Origin: Bacteroidia bacterium
GTDB lineage: Bacteria; Bacteroidota; Ignavibacteria; SZUA-365
Length of the DNA: 64,000 nt
Assembly: GCA_027493955.1 (NCBI GenBank)
Contig: JAOSJT010000001.1
Span: forward strand, 3,335,131 to 3,399,130
Direction of reading: 5' to 3'
Positions 36,556 through 44,541 of the stretch are shown here, piece by piece. Below the pieces are notes generated by a model. The model was not told where the DNA came from. It searched no databases and saw only the letters and a list, made by a program, of their open reading frames with translations. Position numbers and translations under genes: made by a program. Position 1 is the first letter of the stretch, and each line of letters starts with the position of its first letter.

Positions 36556-37094
36556 AACAGCTGTATCTTCTCTCGATCTTCTGTGTATGCCTCTCCGTCG
36601 CCGGCCATGCTCAGAGCAGCCAATCTTACATTCTGCTCTTCGACGTATTCGACAGCGGTGGCAGCGGACCCGCAACCTCTTCATCCACGTCCTTCAGGGC
36701 ACTCTCCATCGTGGGCCAGGCAGCGCAGCAGCATACGTCCACGGCCGTTTCCCACATCGCTTCTTCCGGTGCTGCGTGTGTGTTCTGCGAGTTGCTCATC
36801 TCCACCGGTATCGCGCCATCGGTCATTCCGGGTGTGTCGCGGCTACATCAGAATTACCCGAATCCCTTCAATCCGACCAGCACGATACGGTATGAACTGG
36901 AACGCCCGTCGGTGATCGAGGTCGCCGTGTACACGTTGCTTGGACGCAAACTGAAGATTCTCGACAGCGGATTCCGCGATACGGGCATGCACAGCATAGA
37001 TGTGGATGCGGCGGAATTCGGCAGCGGCGTGTACGTGTATCGCTTGCGTACCCCGTTCGGCGCACTCTCCCGAAGAATGGTGGTGCTGCGCTGA
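36552..37094 (+). CDS. Small exported protein with T9SS sorting domain
   Basis: A 180-residue protein with a signal peptide (SIFCVCLSVAGHAQ), a short middle of about 75 residues rich in Ser and with three Cys (ACVFCELL), and a complete type A T9SS sorting domain from LHQNYPNPFNPTST to GVYVYRLRT and RRMVVLR. The middle part is too short for a known catalytic domain. Its start overlaps the end of the collagen-like gene by four bases, so the two are likely made together. Possible roles are an anchor or a partner for the fibre; this is inference. Confidence 0.85.
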   Translation: MKQLYLLSIFCVCLSVAGHAQSSQSYILLFDVFDSGGSGPATSSSTSFRALSIVGQAAQQHTSTAVSHIASSGAACVFCELLISTGIAPSVIPGVSRLHQNYPNPFNPTSTIRYELERPSVIEVAVYTLLGRKLKILDSGFRDTGMHSIDVDAAEFGSGVYVYRLRTPFGALSRRMVVLR

Positions 37095-37150
37095 TACGCG
37101 ACAGATCCCATTTCCACATGGAATAGAATGGAGAATCGCATCAATGTCAT

Positions 37151-37178
37151 GCAGGCAGTCCGGACACGGACTGCCTGC
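37151..37178 (+). terminator. Strong hairpin terminator between convergent genes
   Basis: A perfect 12-base-pair stem (37151-37162 with 37167-37178) and a 4-base loop, followed by TTTGCCTT on the plus strand. It lies 57 bases past the small T9SS-sorted gene and just beyond the end of the convergent ABC-F gene. The T stretch favours plus-strand use. Confidence 0.75.
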
Positions 37179-37184
37179 TTTGCC

Positions 37185-39158
37185 TTACTCAGAAGATGCG
37201 CTCATGTTCTCGATTTCGGCCTGCAGAATCTCCCACTCGCGGTACAAGTCGGCAAGTTGCTTTTGCACTTCAGGATACCGGGAGTTGAGCTCCTTAATCC
37301 TCGTTTCATCCCTGTACGTCTCTTCGAGGCCCAGCGCGGTCTCGATTTCCACCTTTTCCTGTTCACAGGTTTCGATCTGCTGCTCGACGCGAGCCACCTT
37401 GTTTTTCAGGGGTTTGAGCAGCTTGTACAATTCCTGTCGTCGTGCGGCTTCTTCGCGCTTGCGCTCCTTGTCGCTGTGCGCCGCGCTGCGCTTCTGTGCC
37501 TCGCGGCCCGCGGGGTCGCGCCGTTGTGTATCCTCTTCGATTTCCGAGGCACGCTTGCGCAGGTAATCGCTGACCGTGCCAAGCGTCATGCGAAGCTGGC
37601 CGTCCCGGAAATCAACGCATTTGTTCACCAGAGGCTCAAGAAAATCGCGGTCGTGCGACACGATAACCATGGATCCATCGTAACGGGACAAAGCGTCCTG
37701 CAGTACGACCTTCGAACGCATATCGAGGTGGTTGGTGGGTTCGTCGAGAATCAGCAGGTTGGATGGCGTCAACAGCATACGCGCGAGGGCGAGGCGGCTT
37801 TTCTCGCCACCGGAGAGCACGCTGACGAGCTTATTCACTGTGTCTCCCGAAAACATGAAACACCCGAGAAGTGTGCGAAGACGTTTCCGGATTTCACCGA
37901 CTGCCGCATCATCCAGTGTTTGCAGCACGGTCTTGTTCGACTGCAGCTCCTCGGCCTGATTCTGCGCGTAATAGCCGATCAGGACATTATGGCCCGGTCT
38001 GCGTTCTCCCGACTGGAAGGGCTCGATACCCGCAATGATACGAGCGAGTGTGGACTTGCCCGCACCATTGACGCCAAGAAACGCGATGCGGTCGCCACGT
38101 TCAATCGTAAAATCGAGATTCTCGAAAATGTTCAGAGCACCGTAGGACTTCGCAACGCCTTGAAGTTCCATGAGAACGCGTCCCGGTGGCGGCGGGGGAG
38201 GGAAATCGAAAGAAATGCCGCCTTCCTCGTCTTCGATTTCCACGAGTTCCATCTTGTCCAGTAGCTTGATTCGACTCTGCACCTGTCGCGCCTTGGTGGC
38301 TTTATATCTGAACCGATCAATGAACTGCCTGGTCTGCTTGATCTGCTGCTGCTGATTCTCATAAGTGGAACGGAGTTGCTCGGATCGCAACGCCTTTTCG
38401 TCAAGAAAAAAGCTGTAATTGCCGCTGTATTCCGTAAGCTTCCCGAGTGAGATTTCTATCGTCCGTTTCACCAGGGTATCGAGGAATCGGCGGTCGTGCG
38501 AAATGAGAACAATGGAATGCTCGTAACCACGCAGATACTCCTCCAACCACTGCAAGGATTCGATGTCGAGGTGATTGGTAGGCTCATCGAGGAGGAGAAT
38601 CGTCGGTTCACGCAGGAGCAATTTTGCGAGGGCAATACGCATCTGCCATCCACCGCTGAATTCCTCCGTTCCCCGATGAAAATCCTTCTCTGCAAATCCG
38701 AGTCCGGAGAGCACCTGCCCGACTTTCGCCTGTATGTTGTACCCCTCGCGATGCTCCAGCAAATGTTGCGCCTCCCCGAGCTCGGCAACCAATTTCTGCA
38801 TTTCAGGAGCGTCCGGCGCACAGGTTGCGGATAGTCTGCTCAACTCCTCACTGATCATGTCTACCTGGTCGTGCAGCGCGATGATGTCGTCGAACGCGGT
38901 GCTCGCCTCCTCGAACAAGGTTCGTCCTGCATGCATCACGCCATCCTGCGGCAGATACCCGACGGTGTTGGATCGCGACCGGGCGATCTCTCCCGTATCC
39001 GGCTCGATATGCCCCGTGATGATATTCATCAGCGTGGACTTCCCCGCGCCATTGGAGCCCACTATCGCCACGCGCTCATTGTCACCGATGCGCAGTGAAA
39101 CGTCGCGAAAAAGGTAACGTCCGTTGTATTGCTTCGAAATGCTGTTGAGAGAGATCAT
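37185..39158 (-). CDS. ABC-F family ATPase
   Basis: A 657-residue soluble protein with two ABC domains and no membrane segment. Domain 1: Walker A GSNGAGKST (about 35), signature FSGGWQMR, Walker B ILLLDEPTNHLD. Domain 2: Walker A GVNGAGKST, signature LSGGEKSR, Walker B LLILDEPTNHLD. A linker of basic/coiled type (RSTYENQQQQIKQTR) separates them, and the C-terminal 90 residues are charged coiled coil. This is the architecture of Uup/YdiF-like ABC-F proteins, which act on the ribosome in translation or antibiotic tolerance. The subfamily cannot be fixed by eye. No ribosome site is obvious before the start. Confidence 0.93.
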   Translation of the reverse strand: MISLNSISKQYNGRYLFRDVSLRIGDNERVAIVGSNGAGKSTLMNIITGHIEPDTGEIARSRSNTVGYLPQDGVMHAGRTLFEEASTAFDDIIALHDQVDMISEELSRLSATCAPDAPEMQKLVAELGEAQHLLEHREGYNIQAKVGQVLSGLGFAEKDFHRGTEEFSGGWQMRIALAKLLLREPTILLLDEPTNHLDIESLQWLEEYLRGYEHSIVLISHDRRFLDTLVKRTIEISLGKLTEYSGNYSFFLDEKALRSEQLRSTYENQQQQIKQTRQFIDRFRYKATKARQVQSRIKLLDKMELVEIEDEEGGISFDFPPPPPPGRVLMELQGVAKSYGALNIFENLDFTIERGDRIAFLGVNGAGKSTLARIIAGIEPFQSGERRPGHNVLIGYYAQNQAEELQSNKTVLQTLDDAAVGEIRKRLRTLLGCFMFSGDTVNKLVSVLSGGEKSRLALARMLLTPSNLLILDEPTNHLDMRSKVVLQDALSRYDGSMVIVSHDRDFLEPLVNKCVDFRDGQLRMTLGTVSDYLRKRASEIEEDTQRRDPAGREAQKRSAAHSDKERKREEAARRQELYKLLKPLKNKVARVEQQIETCEQEKVEIETALGLEETYRDETRIKELNSRYPEVQKQLADLYREWEILQAEIENMSASSE

Positions 39159-39528
39159 GGGTATCGTAATTCGTGAGTCTCACACACTGTAATAAATGGG
39201 ATTTGCGCACGACCCGCAACCTCTGCCAACCGATGCGGAGTACCCTTGTGGAAGCGTCCGCACCCTTCCCAACGGAAAACAGGAATGACCGAAACGTTTA
39301 CGGAAATGCGTGGTACCACGCATAAAAATAGGTGGAAACACCCATTGCGCCACAGGGGATAATTCAGCTAATTGCTATCGTCAATGTTCCATACATCCCA
39401 TGGTCATGTGCCTGCGCCGGCTGACGTAACCGGCATCAGTACGCAAAGATGGTGTTTGAAGTTCGAAGCACGGATTTTCGAGATGATGTATGGCTATGCA
39501 AGATTACGCTCTGCTGACGGAGGTTGTT
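39159..39528. other. Intergenic region, 370 bp, with perfect palindrome and small hairpin
   Basis: This lies between the divergent ABC-F and small exported-protein genes. An 18-base perfect palindrome lies at 39306-39323, followed by an A/T tract and a GGTG-GAAA-CACC hairpin at 39331-39342. I see no gene; the short frames here have no ribosome site. Confidence 0.5.
39306..39323. promoter_or_regulatory. 18-bp perfect palindrome, possible operator
   Basis: The sequence ATGCGTGGT-ACCACGCAT is its own reverse complement over all 18 bases. It lies about 160 bases upstream of the ABC-F start and 205 upstream of the small exported gene, in the divergent promoter region. It could bind a dimeric regulator or be a weak hairpin; it is not repeated elsewhere that I can see. 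Confidence 0.4.
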
Positions 39529-39942
39529 ATGAAATGGCTCATGGTAATCACACTGCTGCTCCTGGCGTGCGTGTGCAGCGCCCAGATGACGAACGAGAGT
39601 GCGCAACCACTGACGCTGCGCACCTGTGAAGGCGACGTCGTGATTTGCGATCAGAGCATGACGTTTCGTGGATACAAATTCGTCGCCGACAAGGTGCTCG
39701 GTGATGAAAAAATCGCTCTGAAATCACAAGATGGTACGGTGACGGCGATACTGGACCTACAGGCCGATGAAAATATCTTCCTCACCATACATGAAGGAAG
39801 CATTTCCATGAAGGTCAAGTCCTGCGTACGTCAGATTCTTCGTGGAGACGAGCCGGTTGTTGCTTCATTCCTCGATCGAGCCGGTCGTTGTCGTGAGGCT
39901 AAAACCATTCTCCGGCAGGGTCTCCTGGCGGTCAATATGTAA
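39529..39942 (+). CDS. Small exported protein of unknown function
   Basis: A 137-residue protein with a signal peptide (MVITLLLLACVCSAQ). The Cys in LLACVCSAQ could also serve as a lipobox, but the fit is poor. The mature part looks like a small beta domain (DVVICDQSMTFRGYKF, EKIALKSQDGTVTAIL), with a C-terminal helical tail. The start at 39529 follows GGAGG at about seven bases; an ATG at 39490 in frame lacks this. I do not recognise a family. It is monocistronic and may end at the terminator at 40243. Confidence 0.7.
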   Translation: MKWLMVITLLLLACVCSAQMTNESAQPLTLRTCEGDVVICDQSMTFRGYKFVADKVLGDEKIALKSQDGTVTAILDLQADENIFLTIHEGSISMKVKSCVRQILRGDEPVVASFLDRAGRCREAKTILRQGLLAVNM

Positions 39943-40338
39943 TGATGCGGCATTCTCCGGCGCTGATGATGATGAATGTATGCGCCGGATGTGAGCCGGC
40001 CCGCGGTGAGCGTACATCGTGCCGGGTAAGTGACGAAAACGAGCAGCTATGGATTCCGACACGAATGAGAAGAAGCTGTCCCGGCGCATTACGCCACCGC
40101 GGGTACAATAAAAAAAGGAGGATCGGAATAGGAAAAGGTACAGGGTACGGCAGCCCCTGTACATACGCTGCCGACGCACAATCGCCGCATCCGTGGCGTA
40201 TTCCTCCGGGGATTTCCGTGAAATCCTCTGGGTGAATACGACAGAGGCCACCCGAAAGGATGGCCTCTTTTTTCTCACGATTTTCGTTCTGCTCCTGCAC
40301 GCTTCTTGCGTGCCGTGTTCAGACCCGGTGCTGCAATC
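39943..40338. other. Structured intergenic region, possible untranslated RNA
   Basis: No gene. Between 40100 and 40275 on the plus strand several stems are visible: GTACAGGG (40138-40145) with CCCTGTAC (40155-40162); GGATTT (40210-40215) with AAATCC (40221-40226); a long-range pairing GGAGGA (40117-40122) with TCCTCC (40202-40207); and the terminator at 40243-40273. No known riboswitch core was recognised. It could be a long 3' UTR or a small RNA. Confidence 0.45.
40243..40273 (+). terminator. Rho-independent terminator
   Basis: An 8-base-pair perfect stem (40243-40250 with 40261-40268), a 10-base loop, and a run of six T at 40268-40273. It has the classic form for the plus strand and would end transcripts from the small exported gene or a small RNA upstream. 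The minus strand has no T run. Confidence 0.8.
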
Positions 40339-42483
40339 CTATGGCTTGAGATGCTTTGTAAACCATTTCGCAAATTCTGCATACCAGAGCTGCGAATTCT
40401 TCGGCTTCAGGACGAGATGCCCTTCGTCGGGGAAATAGAGGAACTGGCTTTCAATGCCCTGGCGCTGCAGTGTGCTGAAAAGCTGCATACCTTGCTCCAC
40501 CGGTACGCGAAAATCAAGCTGTCCATGCGAAACGTAGGTCGGCGTCTTGAAATTCTTCGCAAGACGACTCGGCGACCAACGTTCGTACATCTTCGGATTG
40601 CTCCACGGGGTACCACGGAACTCCCACTCAGGGAACCACAGCTCCTCCGTGCCGCCGTACATGCTCACCAGGTCATAAACCCCGGCATGATTGAACAGCG
40701 CCTTGAAACGCGTCGTGTTACCGAGGAACCAGCTCATCATGTACCCGCCGTAGGATGCACCCGCCGCTCCGATGCGATCTTTGTCGATAAAAGGCATGTT
40801 CTTCAAAAGATGGTCGAGACCTTTCATCAAATCCTTGTATGGCGCTCCACCCCAACTGCCGTTCACACCATCGGTGAAGGCCTGACCGAAACCGACAGAG
40901 CCCCTGCAATTCACCGCCGCGACGACAAAACCGGGTGCCGCGAAAAGCTGCATGTTCCAACGATAGTGAAAATCGTCTCCCCACACGCCCTGCGGACCGC
41001 CGTGCACAAGGTAGATCATCGGATATTTTTTCGACGGATCGAAACCCGGTGGCACGAGAATCCAACCCTGCACTTCGACACTGTCGAAACTCTTGAAAGT
41101 GAACGACTCTCCCTCCGGCATGTCCAGCGTCTTGATGAGCTCGGCGTTCGTGGTCGTGAGCTGCCGCATATTTCCGATACGGTCCCCTTCGTACTCCACG
41201 GACATCACTTCCGTCGGGTAATTCATCCGCTGACCAAGAAACACGAGGGACTTGCCGTCGGGGTGCACCCGGAAATCCGTCCTGTACGTCCCCAGATCAA
41301 GATTTTTCACCGATTGACGGTCGGCATACTGCAGCGTAATGACACCCTTGAGAACGCGTAACACGTCGCCACCCTTCGCGGGAACATCGAACAACGCGAT
41401 GTAGGGACCGTCATGTGCGGTGAAGAGCAAACGCTCTCCGTTCTTGTGCCATAGTACTTCGTCCACCGAACGATCAACGCCTTCAGTCAGCGTGCGGGTC
41501 TTCCCGGTTTCACGGTCATAAATCTTGAGGTCATACTTGTCCGCTTCGTAGCCGGCGCGGGCCATGCTGCGATACGCGATGTACCGCCCATCAGGTGAGT
41601 AGATCGGTTGATTGTCGTTTCCTTTGTTCGAGGTGGTGATACAACGAGGATTCGAACCGTCGATGCCCACCAACCATATGTCATTGTTCGTGCTGGCCGC
41701 CACGAGCTTGTCGGTATTTTTCACAAAAGCGACCTCGCGGCCGTCAGGCGACACGACAAAATCCTGATGGCCACCCAAATCGATGGGAGGGGTGTCGAAC
41801 GCGCCCGGTGTCAGGTCCTCGGCAATTCCTCCCGCAGCCGGGATGGCGAAAACATGACTGAATTTGTCATCCTTCCACGAATTCCAAACACGATACGGCA
41901 ACGTGCTTATCCGCCGTGCTTTTACAGGATCAGCCTCTCTCTGTTCGTCCCTGATGCGGTTGCACTCGTCCGTCGGACAATCCGGATAGACTTGCGATGA
42001 AAACAGGAAATGCGTCCCGGTGGGTGACCACACGAATCCGTCGATACCGGTGGAGATATTGGTAACCCGCTGCTGCCGGCTCCCGTCTGGCAGCATGGAC
42101 CAGATTTGTGATCCATTCTCACGTGTTGAGATGAATGCTATGCTCTTCCCGTCCGGCGACCAGCGGGGATGGCGATCCGCTTTGGGGGTATCGGTGAGGC
42201 GCACCGCTTCACCTCCTTCGAAAGGCACCGCATAGATATCGCTGTTGGAATTATTATTCTCCAAACTGAACCAGGTCACGACATAAAGAATGGTTTTCCC
42301 ATCCGGCGAGACCTGGGGATCGGAAACCCGACCCATCGCATACATGTCTTCAAAAGTGATCGGCCTCCGTGGTTCGTCAGGCACCGTGGATACACCCTGC
42401 AGTTGCGCTTGCGCCGACAGAGTGAAAACAAAAAGCAGCAGGAATAACGAGAAGGCATTCATGGCGATTCGAAAGTTGTGCAT
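40339..42483 (-). CDS. S9 family prolyl oligopeptidase / acylaminoacyl-peptidase-like, exported
   Basis: A protein of about 714 residues with a signal peptide (LLLFVFTLSAQAQ). The N-terminal part is a WD-like beta-propeller with TolB-type repeats (DPQVSPDGKTIL, HPRWSPDGKSIAF, QPIYSPDGRYIAY). The C-terminal alpha/beta hydrolase has the nucleophile Ser in GASYGGYM, the Asp in GQLDFRVP and the His in DEGHLV. The family hydrolyses small peptides, here probably in the periplasm. The start at 42483 gives the best signal peptide; upstream starts at 42516 and 42561 are in frame. Confidence 0.92.
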   Translation of the reverse strand: MHNFRIAMNAFSLFLLLFVFTLSAQAQLQGVSTVPDEPRRPITFEDMYAMGRVSDPQVSPDGKTILYVVTWFSLENNNSNSDIYAVPFEGGEAVRLTDTPKADRHPRWSPDGKSIAFISTRENGSQIWSMLPDGSRQQRVTNISTGIDGFVWSPTGTHFLFSSQVYPDCPTDECNRIRDEQREADPVKARRISTLPYRVWNSWKDDKFSHVFAIPAAGGIAEDLTPGAFDTPPIDLGGHQDFVVSPDGREVAFVKNTDKLVAASTNNDIWLVGIDGSNPRCITTSNKGNDNQPIYSPDGRYIAYRSMARAGYEADKYDLKIYDRETGKTRTLTEGVDRSVDEVLWHKNGERLLFTAHDGPYIALFDVPAKGGDVLRVLKGVITLQYADRQSVKNLDLGTYRTDFRVHPDGKSLVFLGQRMNYPTEVMSVEYEGDRIGNMRQLTTTNAELIKTLDMPEGESFTFKSFDSVEVQGWILVPPGFDPSKKYPMIYLVHGGPQGVWGDDFHYRWNMQLFAAPGFVVAAVNCRGSVGFGQAFTDGVNGSWGGAPYKDLMKGLDHLLKNMPFIDKDRIGAAGASYGGYMMSWFLGNTTRFKALFNHAGVYDLVSMYGGTEELWFPEWEFRGTPWSNPKMYERWSPSRLAKNFKTPTYVSHGQLDFRVPVEQGMQLFSTLQRQGIESQFLYFPDEGHLVLKPKNSQLWYAEFAKWFTKHLKP

Positions 42484-42582
42484 AGTCTTGAATCCGTGTT
42501 TCGTTTCCGTTGTCATTGTGAAATTCCGGCTTTTACCCGTCAACATCATCGCGGCACACACTCCCCCAGGCGACGCGGTCGG

Positions 42583-43566
42583 CTACTTTGCTCGTCGAAC
42601 AACGAACTCCGCAAGCTCCGTGAGAGAAGCTCTGGCAGCTGAGTCGGGGACTGTCCCGAGTTGCGCGACCGCTCTCCTGCGATAATCCTCCGCAACTGCT
42701 TCGGCGTAGGTGATGCCGCCAAACTCCTGCACAAAGGCGACGATCGTGTCAATGTCGCGCCGTCCGACTCCGTTCTTCATGAGGCGGACAATACTCTTCC
42801 TGCGGGAGGCGGGAGCGTTGCCGAAGGCATGAATCAAAGGAAGAGTAAACTTTTTCTCCTTGAGATCTCCGCCTACCGGTTTCCCGATCGCGCTTTGCGT
42901 TCCGGTGAAATCCAGTATATCGTCGCGTATCTGAAATGCGATTCCCAGTGCTTCGCCGTATTCGCGCATGGCGACGACAATGCCCGTGTCGTCGGTCGCG
43001 CTCAGTGCACCGATTTCACAACAGGTGGCCAGCAGAGAGGCGGTTTTGTCTCCGATGATGCGAAAATACGTGTCCTCGTCGTTCCGGAGCTGTCGTGACT
43101 TCTGAATTTGAAGCAGCTCACCTTCGCTCATGCGTTTCACCGCCCGCGAGGTGGAATGCAGAAAGGCGACGTCGTTGTGATCGAGCGATAACAGGAGTCC
43201 CCGCGACAGAACGTAATCTCCCATCAACACGGCTACTTTATTTTTCCAGATTGCATTGATCGATGGCCAGCCGCGCCGTGTATCGGCTTCGTCCACCACG
43301 TCGTCGTGTATCAACGTGGCTGTGTGCAGCAGTTCCACAAGAGCGGCGCCTCTGAAGGTGCGTTCGGTGATGCCCCCGCTTGCAGCAGCAGCCAACATGA
43401 CAAGCGCCGGCCGCAACTGCTTTCCCTTGCGCTTCACAACATAGCGGACCACTGTATCGACTATACCGATATTGGATTTCAGTGCGTTCTTGAAATGCGC
43501 TTCAAAGTCCTTGAGCTCTCTTTGAACCGGAGCGAGAATTCCGTCGAGTTTCATCGTTGCTTTCAT
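42583..43566 (-). CDS. Polyprenyl diphosphate synthase
   Basis: A protein of about 327 residues of the trans-isoprenyl synthase family. The first aspartate-rich motif is HDDVVDEAD and the second IRDDILDF, with RRG after the first and the GGDLKEKKFTLPL region near residue 230. It adds isopentenyl units to make long-chain prenyl diphosphates, likely for the quinone side chain. The chain length is not readable. It lies four bases after tatC on the same strand. GAGGCGG about ten bases upstream supports the start at 43566. Confidence 0.93.
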   Translation of the reverse strand: MKATMKLDGILAPVQRELKDFEAHFKNALKSNIGIVDTVVRYVVKRKGKQLRPALVMLAAAASGGITERTFRGAALVELLHTATLIHDDVVDEADTRRGWPSINAIWKNKVAVLMGDYVLSRGLLLSLDHNDVAFLHSTSRAVKRMSEGELLQIQKSRQLRNDEDTYFRIIGDKTASLLATCCEIGALSATDDTGIVVAMREYGEALGIAFQIRDDILDFTGTQSAIGKPVGGDLKEKKFTLPLIHAFGNAPASRRKSIVRLMKNGVGRRDIDTIVAFVQEFGGITYAEAVAEDYRRRAVAQLGTVPDSAARASLTELAEFVVRRAK

Positions 43567-43570
43567 TGCG

Positions 43571-44341
43571 TTATTCCGCCTCGGTCCGTCGTTTCTTCTG
43601 ACTAAACCGCGAAATCCAGATACTGACTTCATAGAGAAACACCAACGGTATCGCCATCAGAAGCATGCTTATCGGATCCGGTCCGGGTGAGAGCAGCGCC
43701 GCTGCGATCGCGCTGACAACCATGGCGTGGCGCCAGTATCGCCGCATTAATTTCGGTGTCACAATGCCGAGACGGGAAAGAAAAAATGCGAGCATGGGGA
43801 GCTCGAAAACGGCCCCGGCTCCGAGCATCAGCGTAAGAATGAATTCGAAATAGTAGTCGATCGCGATTACGTTTTCGATGGTAGCCGAACCGAAACCGAC
43901 GAAAAATTTGAGTGCAGCCGGCAATATCGCGAAATAGGCAAAAGCGACTCCGCCCAAGAAGCAGAGCGACGTGAACACAATGATGCGCGTCGCATATTTG
44001 CGTTCGTGCGGATACAAACCGGGTGCGACAAATTTCCAGATCTGATAGATGATGTTCGGGATGCTGATGACAATTCCACCGAATATCGCCACCTGCATGT
44101 ACAGAAACACCTGCCCGAAGGGTCGCAGATTCTGAAGCTTCATATCGTACAGCTTCGCTGGTCGGAGGAGGATGTGCTCCATAACCGGATCAATGAACAC
44201 CCACAATGCTATCGCTGCAACGACGATGCCGATCATCGCGTAGATGATGCGCCAGCGAAGTTCCTCGAGGTGATCGAGAAACGACATCTCGCTTTCGCCG
44301 GTCTTGGGCCGAATATCTTCTTCCTTCTGTTCCTGATCCAT
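43571..44341 (-). CDS. tatC: Sec-independent translocase TatC
   Basis: A 256-residue inner-membrane protein with six hydrophobic helices. The N-terminal FLDHLEELRWRI motif is diagnostic, with the PFGQVFLYMQVAIFGG region after the first helix and FFVGFG in the middle. TatC is the receptor for twin-arginine signal peptides and moves folded proteins across the membrane. No tatA/B is adjacent. The start at 44341 (MDQEQKEED) is chosen because it follows the divergent region; longer frames to 44392 lack support. A Tat-like cargo (DUF1501) is encoded at 18650. Confidence 0.94.
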   Translation of the reverse strand: MDQEQKEEDIRPKTGESEMSFLDHLEELRWRIIYAMIGIVVAAIALWVFIDPVMEHILLRPAKLYDMKLQNLRPFGQVFLYMQVAIFGGIVISIPNIIYQIWKFVAPGLYPHERKYATRIIVFTSLCFLGGVAFAYFAILPAALKFFVGFGSATIENVIAIDYYFEFILTLMLGAGAVFELPMLAFFLSRLGIVTPKLMRRYWRHAMVVSAIAAALLSPGPDPISMLLMAIPLVFLYEVSIWISRFSQKKRRTEAE

Positions 44342-44541
44342 GGACGTAAAAACTGCGCACATGCCGCAAATATGAAAGATACGAAATTCCACTGTTCATC
44401 GTCCAGTGCGATGCGGTATTTCCGCGGCCATCCCTGTGGGACCTGCATGGCGTCCCTCGCAGCACCGGACTTATACGTTCTGTTCGTGCGTCATGCAATC
44501 TGTCGTACATTGCAGAGAGTTTCAGACGAGAGGTTTGTTCT

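Noticed and set aside
40306-41361. Plus-strand frame of 351 codons
   Set aside because: Antisense to the C-terminal hydrolase domain of the S9 peptidase; Arg/His-rich with no family features.
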